DNA of 64,000 nucleotides. Origin: Tritrichomonas foetus (Eukaryota; Parabasalia; Tritrichomonadida; Tritrichomonadidae). Within the stretch, counting starts at the first letter, position 1. The number at the start of each line of letters is the position of its first letter. The notes under the pieces were generated by a model. That model was not told the origin of the DNA. It made no database searches and saw only the letters and a list, made by a program, of their open reading frames with translations. The stretch lies in assembly GCA_001839685.1 (NCBI GenBank), contig MLAK01000089.1, positions 53,650 to 117,649 on the forward strand, in the 5' to 3' direction. The translations under genes were made by a program, and so were the position numbers. Of this stretch, positions 10,644 to 20,216 are shown one piece after another.

Positions 10644-10997
10644 TTAAAATTTAAATTTGAATGGCTCATCAATTAATTCAAAATTGAGATGATAATTTAA
10701 TTTTTTAATTGTCACTTCAAATTCACATTCAATAGAATTTTATGAATACTTTTTCTGATTCAATAAACACTGGATAGTGTGAGATTTTGATGGGACTTTT
10801 ACATCGACTCCAAATGAAATAACATTATCTCGATAATATTAAGTCAATTTCAGTAAACTGATAACCATCCTGTATTCGTTACTTGATCTTTATACATGGA
10901 GATCAATTTCTTGATATCATAAATTCTTGAAGATCAATTTTCTTGAAATCAATTGAAAAAAATGAAAGTTCTTATTCAAAAAATCCTAATGTTGCAG

Positions 10998-11017
10998 AAA
11001 AAGTTGATCAACTTTTT
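10998..11017. promoter_or_regulatory. Perfect 20-bp palindrome made of the AAAAAGTT motif
   Basis: AAAAAGTTGATCAACTTTTT is its own reverse complement and consists of two inverted copies of the AAAAAGTT core found upstream of other genes in this window. It lies 355 bases from the thiolase start and 590 from the next gene. A second small palindrome, GGTCGACC, follows at 11021. A dimeric binding site is a reasonable inference. Confidence 0.4.
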
Positions 11018-11589
11018 ATTGGTCGACCAAATAAACGATATTATCAATTCTTTTTTTTTATTCAATCTGACAATATGCCATTGCCCACCAAAACTTTGTC
11101 GTGGTAAAATCTTGATAAAGATTAACAAGCATATTTATATTTTGGTTCTATGATTCCACAGCTTCCATAATACATATGTTTATGTAAAATGAACACATCA
11201 ACTCCCAGAAGTCTTTCATTGTATTTTTATCATTCTATTTTTTCAAATTGAATAATGTTTAAATTAGGAGCTAGTGGTTATAGAATCATATTTTATTTTT
11301 TTCAATGAATGAATCATTCAGCTTCCAAATTTAGATAATCTTAATTCGTTTAGTTCGTTTCTTTTTGCAAATATCATTTAATTTATTTTATTATAGGTTT
11401 TATATACATGCATTTGTATGTTTTCTATTTTGATTTGTAAAGGTTTGAATGAGATGTCTTTTTTTTTTCATATATTTAATATTGCTAATGTCGAAATATA
11501 AAGAGATTAAACATGACATATAGTAATTAAATTTATTTATGGATTGATAACAACTTTCAAAATGATTTTTTCTTTGATGAAACATGCTT

Positions 11590-11598
11590 GTACGTTTA
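11590..11598 (+). promoter_or_regulatory. GTACGTTTA motif 12 bases before the start codon
   Basis: This nonamer, in either orientation, occurs shortly upstream of the starts at 11610, 17101, 35780 and 48309, and as AACGTAC upstream of 55907. The close spacing supports the ATG at 11610 and suggests a core promoter element. Confidence 0.35.
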
Positions 11599-11609
11599 AA
11601 AATCGTTGA

Positions 11610-13571
11610 ATGACAAACTTTTTTAATGGTTTATTCCTCCTTCAAAATCAAAAATTCGCTTCTTTTTGGAAAATGCATCGTGTTCTTTCTAGTAAAACCA
11701 TGAACACAACACGCCAAATTACAGACAAAGGTGAAATGGTTACGAAAAAGAAAGAAGAACTAGAAAAGCTTCCTTTTTCTGCTCGAACCCCTCGAATGAA
11801 CACAAGAGCAGCAACTCAGCTCGCTACAACCAACAAAAACAAGACAAAAACGATCGTCGCAGGTACTCCAACATCTTCGCTTCGCAGTAAATCAAAAAAT
11901 TCAAAGATGACGAATTATTCTGATCCACGACAGCAAGCACGAGATTTAATGTTCGAAGGTATTCATTGCACAGCCACTAATCAAAAACACGAAATTATAA
12001 ACCAATTGGGAAACTTGCTACTCCAGCAAATTAATCAGACAGAAATCTATCAAAGTGATGTTGAACGACTGGAGGCCAAAACACGAGAGCTTGAAATGAA
12101 AATCACAATTCAACAAGCAGATGCTGAAAAAATTCACAGAAATGTTTCACGCGTCACGAAATTAAGACATTTGAAAACACTTCGAACTGATGAAAGCTTA
12201 ATTGATGATATTAAAACAATAGAAAATGATGTTCAAAAATATGTTCATTTATCTGAGCCTTGGCTTTTACAGGAAATTTCTGATAGAAAAGATGAAGATA
12301 AGATTGAAGAATTAGTGAATTTGAAATTTAGAAGACTTGAAGATTTAGTTTATGCATTGAGACGTCAAGTTTTACAAGATCAAGATATTATTTCTGTTCT
12401 TCCAATTGTTAATGGAAGATTTGGATCAGTTCGAAACTTACTTATTAAATATGAAGATGCTCTACAAACAATTGAAAAACTCAAAGTTCGTGAATTTAAA
12501 GTATCATCAGATGAACTTACAAAAAGGAGACCATTGGCTTCATATGATAATCAATCACTTCATACTCTTATTATTGCTTTACAAAATGAGCTTATTGAAT
12601 CTAAAGCACAACTTAGATCAGCTTTGTTACTATCGAAATCACCAAAAGTTCAAAATATTGAAGAAATTAATGAAAATCCAATTGATTTTGATTTAATCTC
12701 GAAATATAATCAACTCGAAGCATTATATATTGATATGACTCATTGCTTCAAAAATCTAAAGAAAGATAATGAGCTTCTATTGGCTCAAACGAACTTAGAA
12801 TCTGACGTTTTGAAATCTGGATTATTTACTGTTGAAGATAAAATGAAAGCGAAATTAGTTGATGCAAATTCGAGAATAGCAGAATATTATGAAAAATTAA
12901 CAAAGATGCAAAATACAATTGAACTTCAACAAAGCCTTGTGAATCAATTCCAAAAAGAAAAAGCTGTTTACATGAGACAAAAAATGATTCTGAATGCTAA
13001 GTTCCAAGATATGAAAGAAAAGATAGCTCAAGCTGAGGCAAATGTTCGAACAACAGAACGAAAATTGGCATCAATTCGTGGAATTGCTCGAATTATGGCA
13101 GAAAATACATTGGCTATAAGAAAAGATTATACGAGAACTTTTGATCAAATTAATGACGTATTCTTTAAATCTTATCAAAGATATGATTCCGCTGCACTTT
13201 TAATCCAGAGATGTTGGAGGAAGTCCAGAAATCCAACATTTGAAAAACAAATTGTTCAACAGAATTGCTCCTTCCCGATTTCACAACTTATTTCTATTTC
13301 TGCACTCGATGTAATTGCTGGTAATATGAAGCCTGTGACTTATAGACAAATTGTGAAGCTTCTGAAATCATATAACAATGAAATCAAGCAAGCCACTATT
13401 GCACCTCTAGAAATAATGAAGAAGTTTATCCAGAAGAAGCACGCTGATATGAACATTGTAAGTGAGAGTGTATTATGTAAGCCCAAGAGATTCAATTGGA
13501 CGCAAACTCTCCCAGATAGATATGATGTTGATACACAAACAGAGAGAATTAATACACGTGGGAAAAAATAG
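11610..13571 (+). CDS. Coiled-coil protein with an IQ motif
   Basis: The 653-residue protein has a basic, Thr-rich N-terminal 110 residues, then helical and coiled-coil segments (about 115-250, 305-345, 365-500). An IQ calmodulin-binding motif lies near residue 530 (AALLIQRCWRKSR) before a C-terminal helical region. This layout is typical of eukaryotic flagellar/axonemal or microtubule-associated IQ proteins, but no specific orthologue is recognised. The ATG at 11610 is preferred because a GTACGTTTA motif sits 12 bases upstream; Met22 and Met31 are alternative starts. It is convergent with the Tubby-like gene beyond the minisatellite. Confidence 0.75.
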   Translation: MTNFFNGLFLLQNQKFASFWKMHRVLSSKTMNTTRQITDKGEMVTKKKEELEKLPFSARTPRMNTRAATQLATTNKNKTKTIVAGTPTSSLRSKSKNSKMTNYSDPRQQARDLMFEGIHCTATNQKHEIINQLGNLLLQQINQTEIYQSDVERLEAKTRELEMKITIQQADAEKIHRNVSRVTKLRHLKTLRTDESLIDDIKTIENDVQKYVHLSEPWLLQEISDRKDEDKIEELVNLKFRRLEDLVYALRRQVLQDQDIISVLPIVNGRFGSVRNLLIKYEDALQTIEKLKVREFKVSSDELTKRRPLASYDNQSLHTLIIALQNELIESKAQLRSALLLSKSPKVQNIEEINENPIDFDLISKYNQLEALYIDMTHCFKNLKKDNELLLAQTNLESDVLKSGLFTVEDKMKAKLVDANSRIAEYYEKLTKMQNTIELQQSLVNQFQKEKAVYMRQKMILNAKFQDMKEKIAQAEANVRTTERKLASIRGIARIMAENTLAIRKDYTRTFDQINDVFFKSYQRYDSAALLIQRCWRKSRNPTFEKQIVQQNCSFPISQLISISALDVIAGNMKPVTYRQIVKLLKSYNNEIKQATIAPLEIMKKFIQKKHADMNIVSESVLCKPKRFNWTQTLPDRYDVDTQTERINTRGKK

Positions 13572-13630
13572 TAATTGTTTTTAATAAATTTTTTGTGATT
13601 ACCAGTTTTTGATCGATTCATTTGATTTCA

Positions 13631-14554
13631 ATTTCTTTTTGTCATTACATTTCTTTTTGTCATTAAATTTCTTTTCGTCATTAAATTTCTTTTTGTCATT
13701 ACATTTCTTTTTGTCATTANNNNNNNNNNNNNNNNNNNNNNNNNNNNNNNNNNNNNNNNNNNNNNNNNNNNNNNNNNNNNNNNNNNNNNNNNNNNNNNNN
13801 NNNNNNNNNNNNNNNNNNNNNNNNNNNNNNNNNNNNNNNNNNNNNNNNNNNNNNNNNNNNNNNNNNNNNNNNNNNNNNNNNNNNNNNNNNNNNNNNNNNN
13901 NNNNNNNNNNNNNNNNNNNNNNNNNNNNNNNNNNNNNNNNNNNNNNNNNNNNNNNNNNNNNNNNNNNNNNNNNNNNNNNNNNNNNNNNNNNNNNNNNNNN
14001 NNNNNNNNNNNNNNNNNNNNNNNNNNNNNNNNNNNNNNNNNNNNNNNNNNNNNNNNNNNNNNNNNNNNNNNNNNNNNNNNNNNNNNNNNNNNNNNNNNNN
14101 NNNNNNNNNNNNNNNNNNNNNNNNNNNNNNNNNNNNNNNNNNNNNNNNNNNNNNNNNNNNNNNNNNNNNNNNNNNNNNNNNNNNNNNNNNNNNNNNNNNN
14201 NNNNNNNNNNNNNNNNNNNNNNNNNNNNNNNNNNNNNNNNNNNNNNNNNNNNNNNNNNNNNNNNNNNNNNNNNNNNNNNNNNNNNNNNNNNNNNNNNNNN
14301 NNNNNNNNNNNNNNNNNNNNNNNNNNNNNNNNNNNNNNNNNNNNNNNNNNNNNNNNNNNNNNNNNNNNNNNNNNNNNNNNNNNNNNNNNNNNNNNNNNNN
14401 NNNNNNNNNNNNNNNNNNNNNNNNNNNNNNNNNNNNNNNNNNNNNNNNNNNNNNNNNNNNNNNNNNNNNNNNNNNNNNNNNNNNNNNNNNNNNNNNNNNN
14501 NNNNNNNNNNNNNNNNNNNNNNNNTCATTTCATTTCTTTTTGTTATTACATTTT
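13631..14554. repeat. 18-bp pyrimidine-rich minisatellite enclosing an assembly gap
   Basis: Units close to TTTCTTTTTGTCATTAAA repeat five times from 13631 up to a gap of N (13720-14524), and degenerate units resume at 14525. The array lies between two convergent genes, just past the stop at 13571. The unknown bases are probably more copies. The open frames through it are artefacts of the repeat and the N run. Confidence 0.9.
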
Positions 14555-14637
14555 TTATTTACTCACCAAATGTTTGGGAAATGCAAATATAGAATTAAAA
14601 GAAGATACAAACGATAAGAAATAAAGAAAAAAGTGAT

Positions 14638-15393
14638 TTAGAAAGGACATACATTAACTGAAATCAAAAGCGCAAATACAAAAATATCCGGCATTGAACG
14701 AACCGCTTCACAGTTCATTTCCCACTCATCAAGCCTCCTGAACATCATCAAAGTTTCGCCAGTATTCTTATCTTCGAAAATCGCATTTTTAATGGAAGGT
14801 ACAGCAAATCTTCCATCAAAATCTAAAACATATTCACCTGTTTCTGATAATTCAGGTGGCTTGCTAACCACGTTGATTTCATCCCCATCTTTTGGCTTCC
14901 ATTTTGCAGTGATTCGTTTTGGAAATCCTTTAATTGGATTTTGGCTATTTTTTCCTGATGAGCTTTCATCTGAGTCTTTTTTATCGTCATTTTTCTCATC
15001 AGTTTTACTTTTTGCTTCATTTTTTTGAGATGATGTAATGTTTTCAAATTGTGCAGTAAAAACTTCAGTTCCGTTATCAGTTAATACAAATTGTTGGAAT
15101 CCTTTTGATGGAGTAAGAATGAAGCGATTTTTTCCACTATAATGAACTTCTTTTCCGATGCCGATTGGAATTGGTATTGTTTGATGTTTGTTCTTTAGTT
15201 TGACGAAATAAAGCTCTTCTTCATCGAGGGTAAATTGAAAAGTGAATTTTGAGCCGACTTTGAGGCGGATTGATCGGAATGTAATAAAATGGGGTACAAA
15301 CGTAAATTCGGTATCAGGCGAGAAAACTTCGGTCACTTGGCGTTTTTGCTGAGCATCGGAATCTGAAGAGGAATCATCGTATCTCTCCTCCAT
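14638..15393 (-). CDS. Tubby-like C-terminal domain protein
   Basis: This 251-residue protein is acidic at both the N-terminus and an internal Lys/Asp/Ser-rich linker (about 120-150). Its last 65 residues follow the Tubby signature: LDFDGRFAVPSIKN, then a strand with MMFRR, then a terminal helix FVFALLISV, corresponding to the phosphoinositide-binding barrel's final strands and central helix. The N-terminal part carries beta strands (TFVPHFITFRSIRL; KFTFQFTLDEEELYFVKL) that fit the earlier half of the barrel. Tubby domains bind membrane phosphoinositides. A second member is at 62609-63985. It is short for the family and lacks a large N-terminal domain. Confidence 0.7.
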   Translation of the reverse strand: MEERYDDSSSDSDAQQKRQVTEVFSPDTEFTFVPHFITFRSIRLKVGSKFTFQFTLDEEELYFVKLKNKHQTIPIPIGIGKEVHYSGKNRFILTPSKGFQQFVLTDNGTEVFTAQFENITSSQKNEAKSKTDEKNDDKKDSDESSSGKNSQNPIKGFPKRITAKWKPKDGDEINVVSKPPELSETGEYVLDFDGRFAVPSIKNAIFEDKNTGETLMMFRRLDEWEMNCEAVRSMPDIFVFALLISVNVCPF

Positions 15394-15889
15394 TGGTTAA
15401 TCAAACTTTATTGATTGAATAGCAATTCAAATCACTATAAGAAAATTTCGTTATCTATCAAAAAAGTAATCGTCTTGGAAAATCACCAATGTAATTGGCC
15501 ATTGACTGAAAAAGTTTCTTTTGTGAACAAATAATATGTCAAAACGATTGATTGAATACATTATCCAAATATTTGTATACTTAATTGGTCTATGACATTC
15601 AAGTACAGAAAACACAAAAATTTTGGTCTCAACAAAAAACATTCCAATTAGTAATGAAGCTACTTTTCATTATAAATCATATTGAATAAAGATCATAGAT
15701 TGACATTAATTCATGTATTATGAGCTGGTTTCAAATGCCTCATGAGTTTTCGCTGCCACGTGTGCGCCCATAAAAATTGACCAAATTCACAGAATTCTAC
15801 AGAAAATCCCCAAATTTTACTTTCAATTTAAAACTTTGCCATCAATAATTGAATGCACATAAATTTTCCATTTTTTGTTATTTCGACTT

Positions 15890-16285
15890 ATGCGCTTAAA
15901 TGGTGGATTCATGATTGGACCTTTCGGAATTTTTCAGACACCATTATTCGCCCCTGCTAGGACAGTTCGTGGGGAAGGAACCGAGGCCAAAAAGGTTGCC
16001 GAAAGACTCGCCGGGTTTGATGCCAAAAATTGCCCAGAATTGAAAGTACTGCATTCCTATTTCAGTTCTGGAATGACCCACAAAGAACTTAACTCAATTG
16101 CAGCAATTGTGTGCTTGCTCACTGGCTTGAAGCTTGACCGTCTTGCCTCACGCGACAACCGCGTGCTTGTGAAGTGGTTCTCAGAAAATTGGGACACAAT
16201 TTCTCCAGTTTTACCAAAAATTCACCTTCGCGATGAAAACCAACAAGTTATCTCATTGGAGCGCGAAATATCTGAGTTACAATGA
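15890..16285 (+). CDS. Small protein of unknown function
   Basis: The 131-residue protein is started at the first ATG; the frame is open slightly further upstream but without another ATG. It has a Gly/Phe-rich N-terminus, then a compact, probably all-helical domain (about 50-115) with conserved-looking stretches such as LDRLASRDNRVLVKWFSENWD. GC content is distinctly higher than the surroundings, which supports expression and constraint. No signal peptide or membrane segment is present and no family is recognised with confidence. The gene is convergent with the small CaaX gene, with a pyrimidine-rich minisatellite between them. Confidence 0.65.
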   Translation: MRLNGGFMIGPFGIFQTPLFAPARTVRGEGTEAKKVAERLAGFDAKNCPELKVLHSYFSSGMTHKELNSIAAIVCLLTGLKLDRLASRDNRVLVKWFSENWDTISPVLPKIHLRDENQQVISLEREISELQ

Positions 16286-16340
16286 ATTTCCCTAGCATGG
16301 CCGTGTGTCCAATCTGTAGATAAACGTGCGGCTTTATATA

Positions 16341-16426
16341 CTTCTTTTTTCTTTTTTACTTCTTTTTTGTTTTTTTCTTTTTTACTTCTTTTTTTGTTTT
16401 TTTCTTTTTTACTTCTTTTTTGTTTT
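16341..16426. repeat. About 28-bp pyrimidine minisatellite, three copies
   Basis: Units of the form CTTTTTTACTTCTTTTTTG plus a T run repeat about three times just 3' of the gene ending at 16285. It is purely C/T with rare A and G on this strand. Confidence 0.85.
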
Positions 16427-16849
16427 TGGTTGTTGAAAATAAAGAATATGCTTTAATTTGTTAAGCTAAAGTGAACCAATATATAAAGGTGGTTGATTAC
16501 ACATAACTACTGATAAAAGTGTCAGTTAATTTGCTGATTTTTTAATCATCATTGAGTGCTGCAAATTTTATTTCTTTCGAAATGAACGAAATATTCAACA
16601 TTATTTAGTGTTTTTAAGATTGAATTGGCAGAATTCATATTTTCGATCAACGAATTGATAAGAAATATGATGTCATAATCAAAAAATCATGATCGAAATA
16701 AAGAAAGTGATAATTAATGTAACATCAAATGGGGAATGAAAAATGTGTGGATATCTATAAAAGAAATCAAAAAGGAAATTGAAATTAAATTATCGATTTT
16801 CATTTTTATTCTATTTCAACAACAAAATTTACCGATATGATTAATTCAA
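16427..16849. other. Convergent intergenic spacer
   Basis: AT-rich sequence without coding signal. Confidence 0.5.
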
Positions 16850-17101
16850 TCATATTAATAAGCAGCAGGCACTTGCTTGATTTGCGTTCCTTGCAGTTGC
16901 TGGAGTTCTATATGAGCTTGGTTGGATTGATCCGAAAGGATAAGATGGATAATTGACTCGAGCTGAAATAGGCGCCATGGGCATTGTTTCTGAATCTGTC
17001 ATCATACTTTTTTTCTTAATTGGTATTGATGGAATTAAAACTACAGATGGGCATGTTACTTCTGAAGTGCTTGAGAGTTGATCACTGTTGAAGTTTTCCA
17101 T
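16850..17101 (-). CDS. Small protein ending in a CaaX prenylation motif
   Basis: The 83-residue protein starts at the ATG at 17101; upstream in-frame codons begin only with GTG. It is Ser/Pro/Thr-rich without predicted globular domains and ends ASACCLLI, that is CLLI with an extra preceding cysteine. This is a canonical CaaX box (terminal Ile favours geranylgeranyl transfer) with a possible palmitoylation site. The protein is therefore likely membrane-tethered on the cytosolic face. It has no GTPase domain. A GTACGTTTA motif ends four bases before the start codon, giving a very short leader. It may be a lipid-anchored signalling or cytoskeletal linker; that is inference. Confidence 0.6.
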   Translation of the reverse strand: MENFNSDQLSSTSEVTCPSVVLIPSIPIKKKSMMTDSETMPMAPISARVNYPSYPFGSIQPSSYRTPATARNANQASACCLLI

Positions 17102-17105
17102 ATGA

Positions 17106-17114
17106 TAAACGTAC
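17106..17114 (-). promoter_or_regulatory. GTACGTTTA motif just before start of the CaaX gene
   Basis: On the minus strand GTACGTTTA ends four bases before the ATG at 17101. CAACTTTTTG, the inverse of the other recurrent motif, lies just further upstream (17121-17130). Confidence 0.35.
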
Positions 17115-17288
17115 ACGATTCAAAAAGTTGTTATGAATTGATATATTTTTTTCAAAAAAAGAATCATACAAAGATTGATCCTTGGTACTACCAGGCTAGT
17201 AGACTTTTATTTATTAGTTCTGAATAAAGAGTGAAAGAATCAGAAAAATTTATGAAAATATAATTTTTTTATTACCATCTTTGATAAT

Positions 17289-17639
17289 TTAATGAGAGCC
17301 AAGAACTTTTTGGGCTTCCAAAAGTATTCCTTGAACTTCTGATTCTCTTGCACTAGCACTCTCGTAGGCGCTGTCTAACCATTCTTCAATTTGCGACAAA
17401 ATTACATATCCTTTTCCTTGCGCTGGTGTTAGAAAAACGAAAACATACATTCAATAGACGAGTTTACGTTACATTTAAAACTATCTATTTCAGAAATCAA
17501 AGCTGAAGGTTAGTTTTTTCAAAAGCGGAAAATTACTGTTCATTTTGTCACTCCAATCTGAAAAGGCAGACTGAACTTCTCCTTCAATCGCTGAATAGTC
17601 AGCCTCCACTTCTTGCTGTCCTGATAGGGGAGAGTTCAT
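17289..17639 (-). CDS. Three-exon gene for a 96-residue helical protein
   Basis: Exons are 17537-17639, 17449-17502 and 17289-17422. Joined they give 97 codons including TAA, a protein running from MNSPLSGQQEVEADYSAIEG to the C-terminus AQKVLGSH. Intron 1 (34 nt) begins GTAATT and ends ACTAACCTTCAG; intron 2 (26 nt) begins GTATGT and ends TCTAACACCAG. Both match the trichomonad pattern of a branch point fused to the 3' splice site (ACTAACACACAG in Trichomonas vaginalis), and 26 nt matches its short-intron class. All phases agree. The protein is almost entirely alpha-helical or coiled coil and acidic; no family is recognised. Without splicing the exons look like noise, which is why no long ORF marks this gene. 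Confidence 0.75.
17423..17448 (-). other. Spliceosomal intron 2 (26 nt)
   Basis: GTATGT...TCTAACACCAG, with a 5' site matching the trichomonad GTAYGT consensus. Removal joins T to CG in phase, and the unspliced frame hits TAA inside the intron. Confidence 0.75.
17503..17536 (-). other. Spliceosomal intron 1 (34 nt)
   Basis: GTAATT...ACTAACCTTCAG. Removal joins A to CT, keeping a continuous helical protein. The branch point adenosine is inside ACTAAC, six bases before the AG end. Confidence 0.7.
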
Positions 17640-17983
17640 TTCTTTGATTTTCTAATCTAAGCTTTCGATTCAAATTCCTGCATCAAAAATTCGAAATTCA
17701 ATGGTTTTGTTCACTTTCGAGTTTTAGTGAACTACAGCAAAATCTCAACACCAAAATCATTTTTTCATGAAAACAGCCCAAAATCTTTTTTCATATTCAG
17801 AAGAGAGTATTAATTGAACATACCATCATATTCTAATGCATTCTGTTCCGCTTACCAGAAAAGATATATGACCATTTAATCTCTCAAATAATGAATGAAG
17901 TGAAATATGATGATCGGTTAGTAAGGTGAATATGGTGAATTTAGTGGCCAAATAGAGAGTCTCTTAAGTTTGTCATTTGTGAG
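17640..17983. other. Divergent intergenic spacer
   Basis: AT-rich region between the three-exon gene and the methyltransferase gene. It presumably holds both promoters, but no recurrent motif is distinct. Confidence 0.45.
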
Positions 17984-18601
17984 ATGGAAAAGAAATTCGA
18001 GCAATCTTTTCAGACTCCAGATTACGAGACACCTGAATATTGGGATAATCGCTACTCGCAAACAACAGAAATGTATGACTGGTACCAAGAATGGGAGCAA
18101 CTCCTTCCTTTTTTGAAAGATATTCAATTCACAGGCGACGAACGAGTCCTGAATTTAGGATGCGGAAACTCGACATCATCATACCAAATGGTCGAAACAG
18201 TATTCAAAAGCGTTGTTAGCATCGATATTTCTGTTGTTGTCATATTTCAAATGCAGCAAAAATATGCAGACGATCCTCGATTGACTTGGGAAACAATGGA
18301 CTGTACAAACATGTCGTTCGATGACGAATCATTTGACGTTGTTTTTGACAAAGGAACTCTTGATGCACTAATTTGTTCAGATCAATCGATTCCCGTTGTA
18401 AAGGCCACCTTTGATGAGGTTGCCCGTGTTTTATCGCCGGGTGGAATTTTCATCGAAGTGTCATACGCGCCACCTGACCATCGTCACAAATTCTTTAAAG
18501 ATATTGGCGACCAGTGGATCCGACGGGACCTGATTCCGGTCCCACACCCCAGTGAAGAAGGGATATTCCACCACATATATGTGTTTGAAAAGGCAAAATA
18601 A
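17984..18601 (+). CDS. SAM-dependent methyltransferase, EEF1AKMT4/METTL13-like
   Basis: The 205-residue protein is a complete class I methyltransferase. Motif I is LNLGCGNST (about 57-64), the acidic ribose-binding residue is Asp81 in SIDIS, and post-I/IV signature stretches WETMDC and FDKGTLDAL (121-129) follow. The N-terminal EYWDNRY...YDWYQEW and the GTLDAL motif are hallmarks of the METTL13/EEF1AKMT4 group, which methylate lysines or the N-terminus of translation elongation factor eEF1A. The most likely substrate is thus eEF1A, in the cytosol; this is inference from family. Length equals the stand-alone EEF1AKMT4 domain. There is no targeting sequence. Confidence 0.9.
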   Translation: MEKKFEQSFQTPDYETPEYWDNRYSQTTEMYDWYQEWEQLLPFLKDIQFTGDERVLNLGCGNSTSSYQMVETVFKSVVSIDISVVVIFQMQQKYADDPRLTWETMDCTNMSFDDESFDVVFDKGTLDALICSDQSIPVVKATFDEVARVLSPGGIFIEVSYAPPDHRHKFFKDIGDQWIRRDLIPVPHPSEEGIFHHIYVFEKAK

Positions 18602-18862
18602 TAAATGTTTTTAGATATAATTGAATCCACTTTCATATTTGTAAATCGATTCCAATTCTAATAAATTCATCAAAGATTTTCATAAAAAAAAATATTTGCG
18701 TCACCAAAAATAAGATCGAATTTCTGATTTTACAATGCATTAGAAATTATTGTGACGCCTTAGAAAGAAGTATCATTCTTGAAATGTAGATCATTGGACT
18801 TTTTTCCATCAATAAGAAAAACAGCATCGGCTTTTCATTAAAGGGATTTCATAGCCAAGAAA

Positions 18863-19685
18863 CTAGTATAATCGATTTATATCATCAATCAGAGTGGATT
18901 TTTGTGATTCAATAAGCAACTTTCTATCATCTTCATTTTCATTTTCATTCATCCAAACATTCGGAAGAAGCATTGACAAAACCATATTGCATCTTTCAAT
19001 CGTTTTGTCGCCTGATTGTCTTTTACCAAACATTAAATCAATCCATTTATGTATCATTTCACTTACGATTTCACTTTCTAAAGCTTTTTGAAGTTTATAA
19101 ACAAGTTCAAATGTATTTTTACACCATTTTGGCATCATTACATCATCACTCCCAATTCCACTGATCTGATTTATGTTCAGAAAGACTTCAGGCTGACTAA
19201 ATAACGCAGGAGTTAATTCCCAGCAGGATGTGTTTATTTGCATTTGTTCAATTGCTTGTTCTAATGATTTCAATAATCTTGAAGAAAATCCAAAGCGGCC
19301 ATTTACAGCTGTAAATGGTTCCATTCTTATGAGCCAATGTGCAACAATTGTTGGATTTGATGGTGCATTTAAAAACATTTCATATTCATCACATGATGCC
19401 ATATTTTCATCAAATTTACTATGAATGATTGAATATGACGAAGGTTTGTGCTGCAATGGAATTGGATGAATCATGAAACATCCCAACATCATTTAAAGAG
19501 AATGCAGAAGGTGCATAGTCAGTGATAATCCATGAGGAAACTGGATAATTTAATGCATCACTAAAAGATTCACCACCAAAGATTGTAATTTTCATTGAAT
19601 ATTCGAAATTCGTTATTATTCGAAAAATCCAAGATTCAGAAGCATTATTGGCATTTTTACCAAAGTACCACGAATATTCTGTAGA
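18863..19685 (-). pseudogene. BEACH-domain gene fragment, frameshifted
   Basis: An intact ORF (18863-19492) encodes the C-terminal two-thirds of a BEACH domain: HWLIRMEPFT, ELTPALFSQPEVFLN, MPKWCKNTFELVYKL, IHKWIDLMFGKRQSG. The N-terminal third is directly upstream in another frame (down from about 19685): WIFRIITNFEYSMKI, FGGESFSDALNYPVSSWIITDY. The two must join around 19450-19470, where one nucleotide is out of register, and a TAA stop closes the upstream frame at 19686. BEACH proteins are normally over 1,000 residues, and here no PH, ARM or WD40 parts exist. The piece therefore looks like a truncated pseudogene, although an assembly error at the shift cannot be excluded. Confidence 0.75.
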
Positions 19686-20216
19686 TTAGCTGGCCAAATA
19701 AAAATATTTCGAAAGGTTAAATTATGATTTCTATAGGAACCTTACTGCACGTAGAAATTAAGTTTAAAAGACTTCTTTTATTATTGATAAAAGTGATATG
19801 TAGTGAGATATTTCAAATCAATAAGTTCAACACGGATGATTATTTGTGAATGTTTTACAAATAACCTTATCAATAAAAATTATTCAATTTATCACATTCT
19901 AACAAAAATAAAAATGGAAGCTATCATAATTCATTTCAATGTTTCTGATTTCGAATTGTGAATGAAACCGTCATATCAAGAAATGAATCAACTTTTTCAT
20001 AGTCTTACCCCGATGGATCTTTCAAAATTGGAATAAAGAGTTGTATTTTTTTTTCAGAAATCCAAAACCCAATATTGATTCACAAATTTGATAGATGATA
20101 TGAATGATACGATATCGAAAATTAAATATATCATTGAAATAAATGACACATAAATTGAATTTACCATCAGAATTCTATCAAACAAAATCTCGATATTTTT
20201 TCGTTAAGTATTCTCG
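19686..20216. other. Intergenic spacer
   Basis: AT-rich, no coding evidence. It may contain the decayed 5' part of the BEACH gene, but the similarity is not readable. Confidence 0.45.

Larger units (their letters stand above)
10644..11609. other. 966-bp spacer between divergent genes
   Basis: A large divergent spacer that probably carries promoters for the thiolase gene (left) and the IQ/coiled-coil gene (right). It contains a perfect 20-bp palindrome at 10998-11017 and a GTACGTTTA motif at 11590. No coding region is supported. Confidence 0.5.

Noticed and set aside
13599..14592. Two opposite 300-codon ORFs across the first N gap
   Set aside because: They consist of N bases plus an 18-bp tandem repeat; a repeat period divisible by three keeps frames open artificially.
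17423..17536. Single 114-nt intron in the three-exon gene
   Set aside because: GTAATT to TCTAACACCAG is also in phase, but it would bury a second perfect ACTAAC...CAG site and a GTATGT site; two short introns use all four signals and add a coding exon.
18894..19424. Plus-strand ORFs of 60-65 codons opposite the BEACH fragment
   Set aside because: They are antisense shadows of the recognisable BEACH coding sequence.
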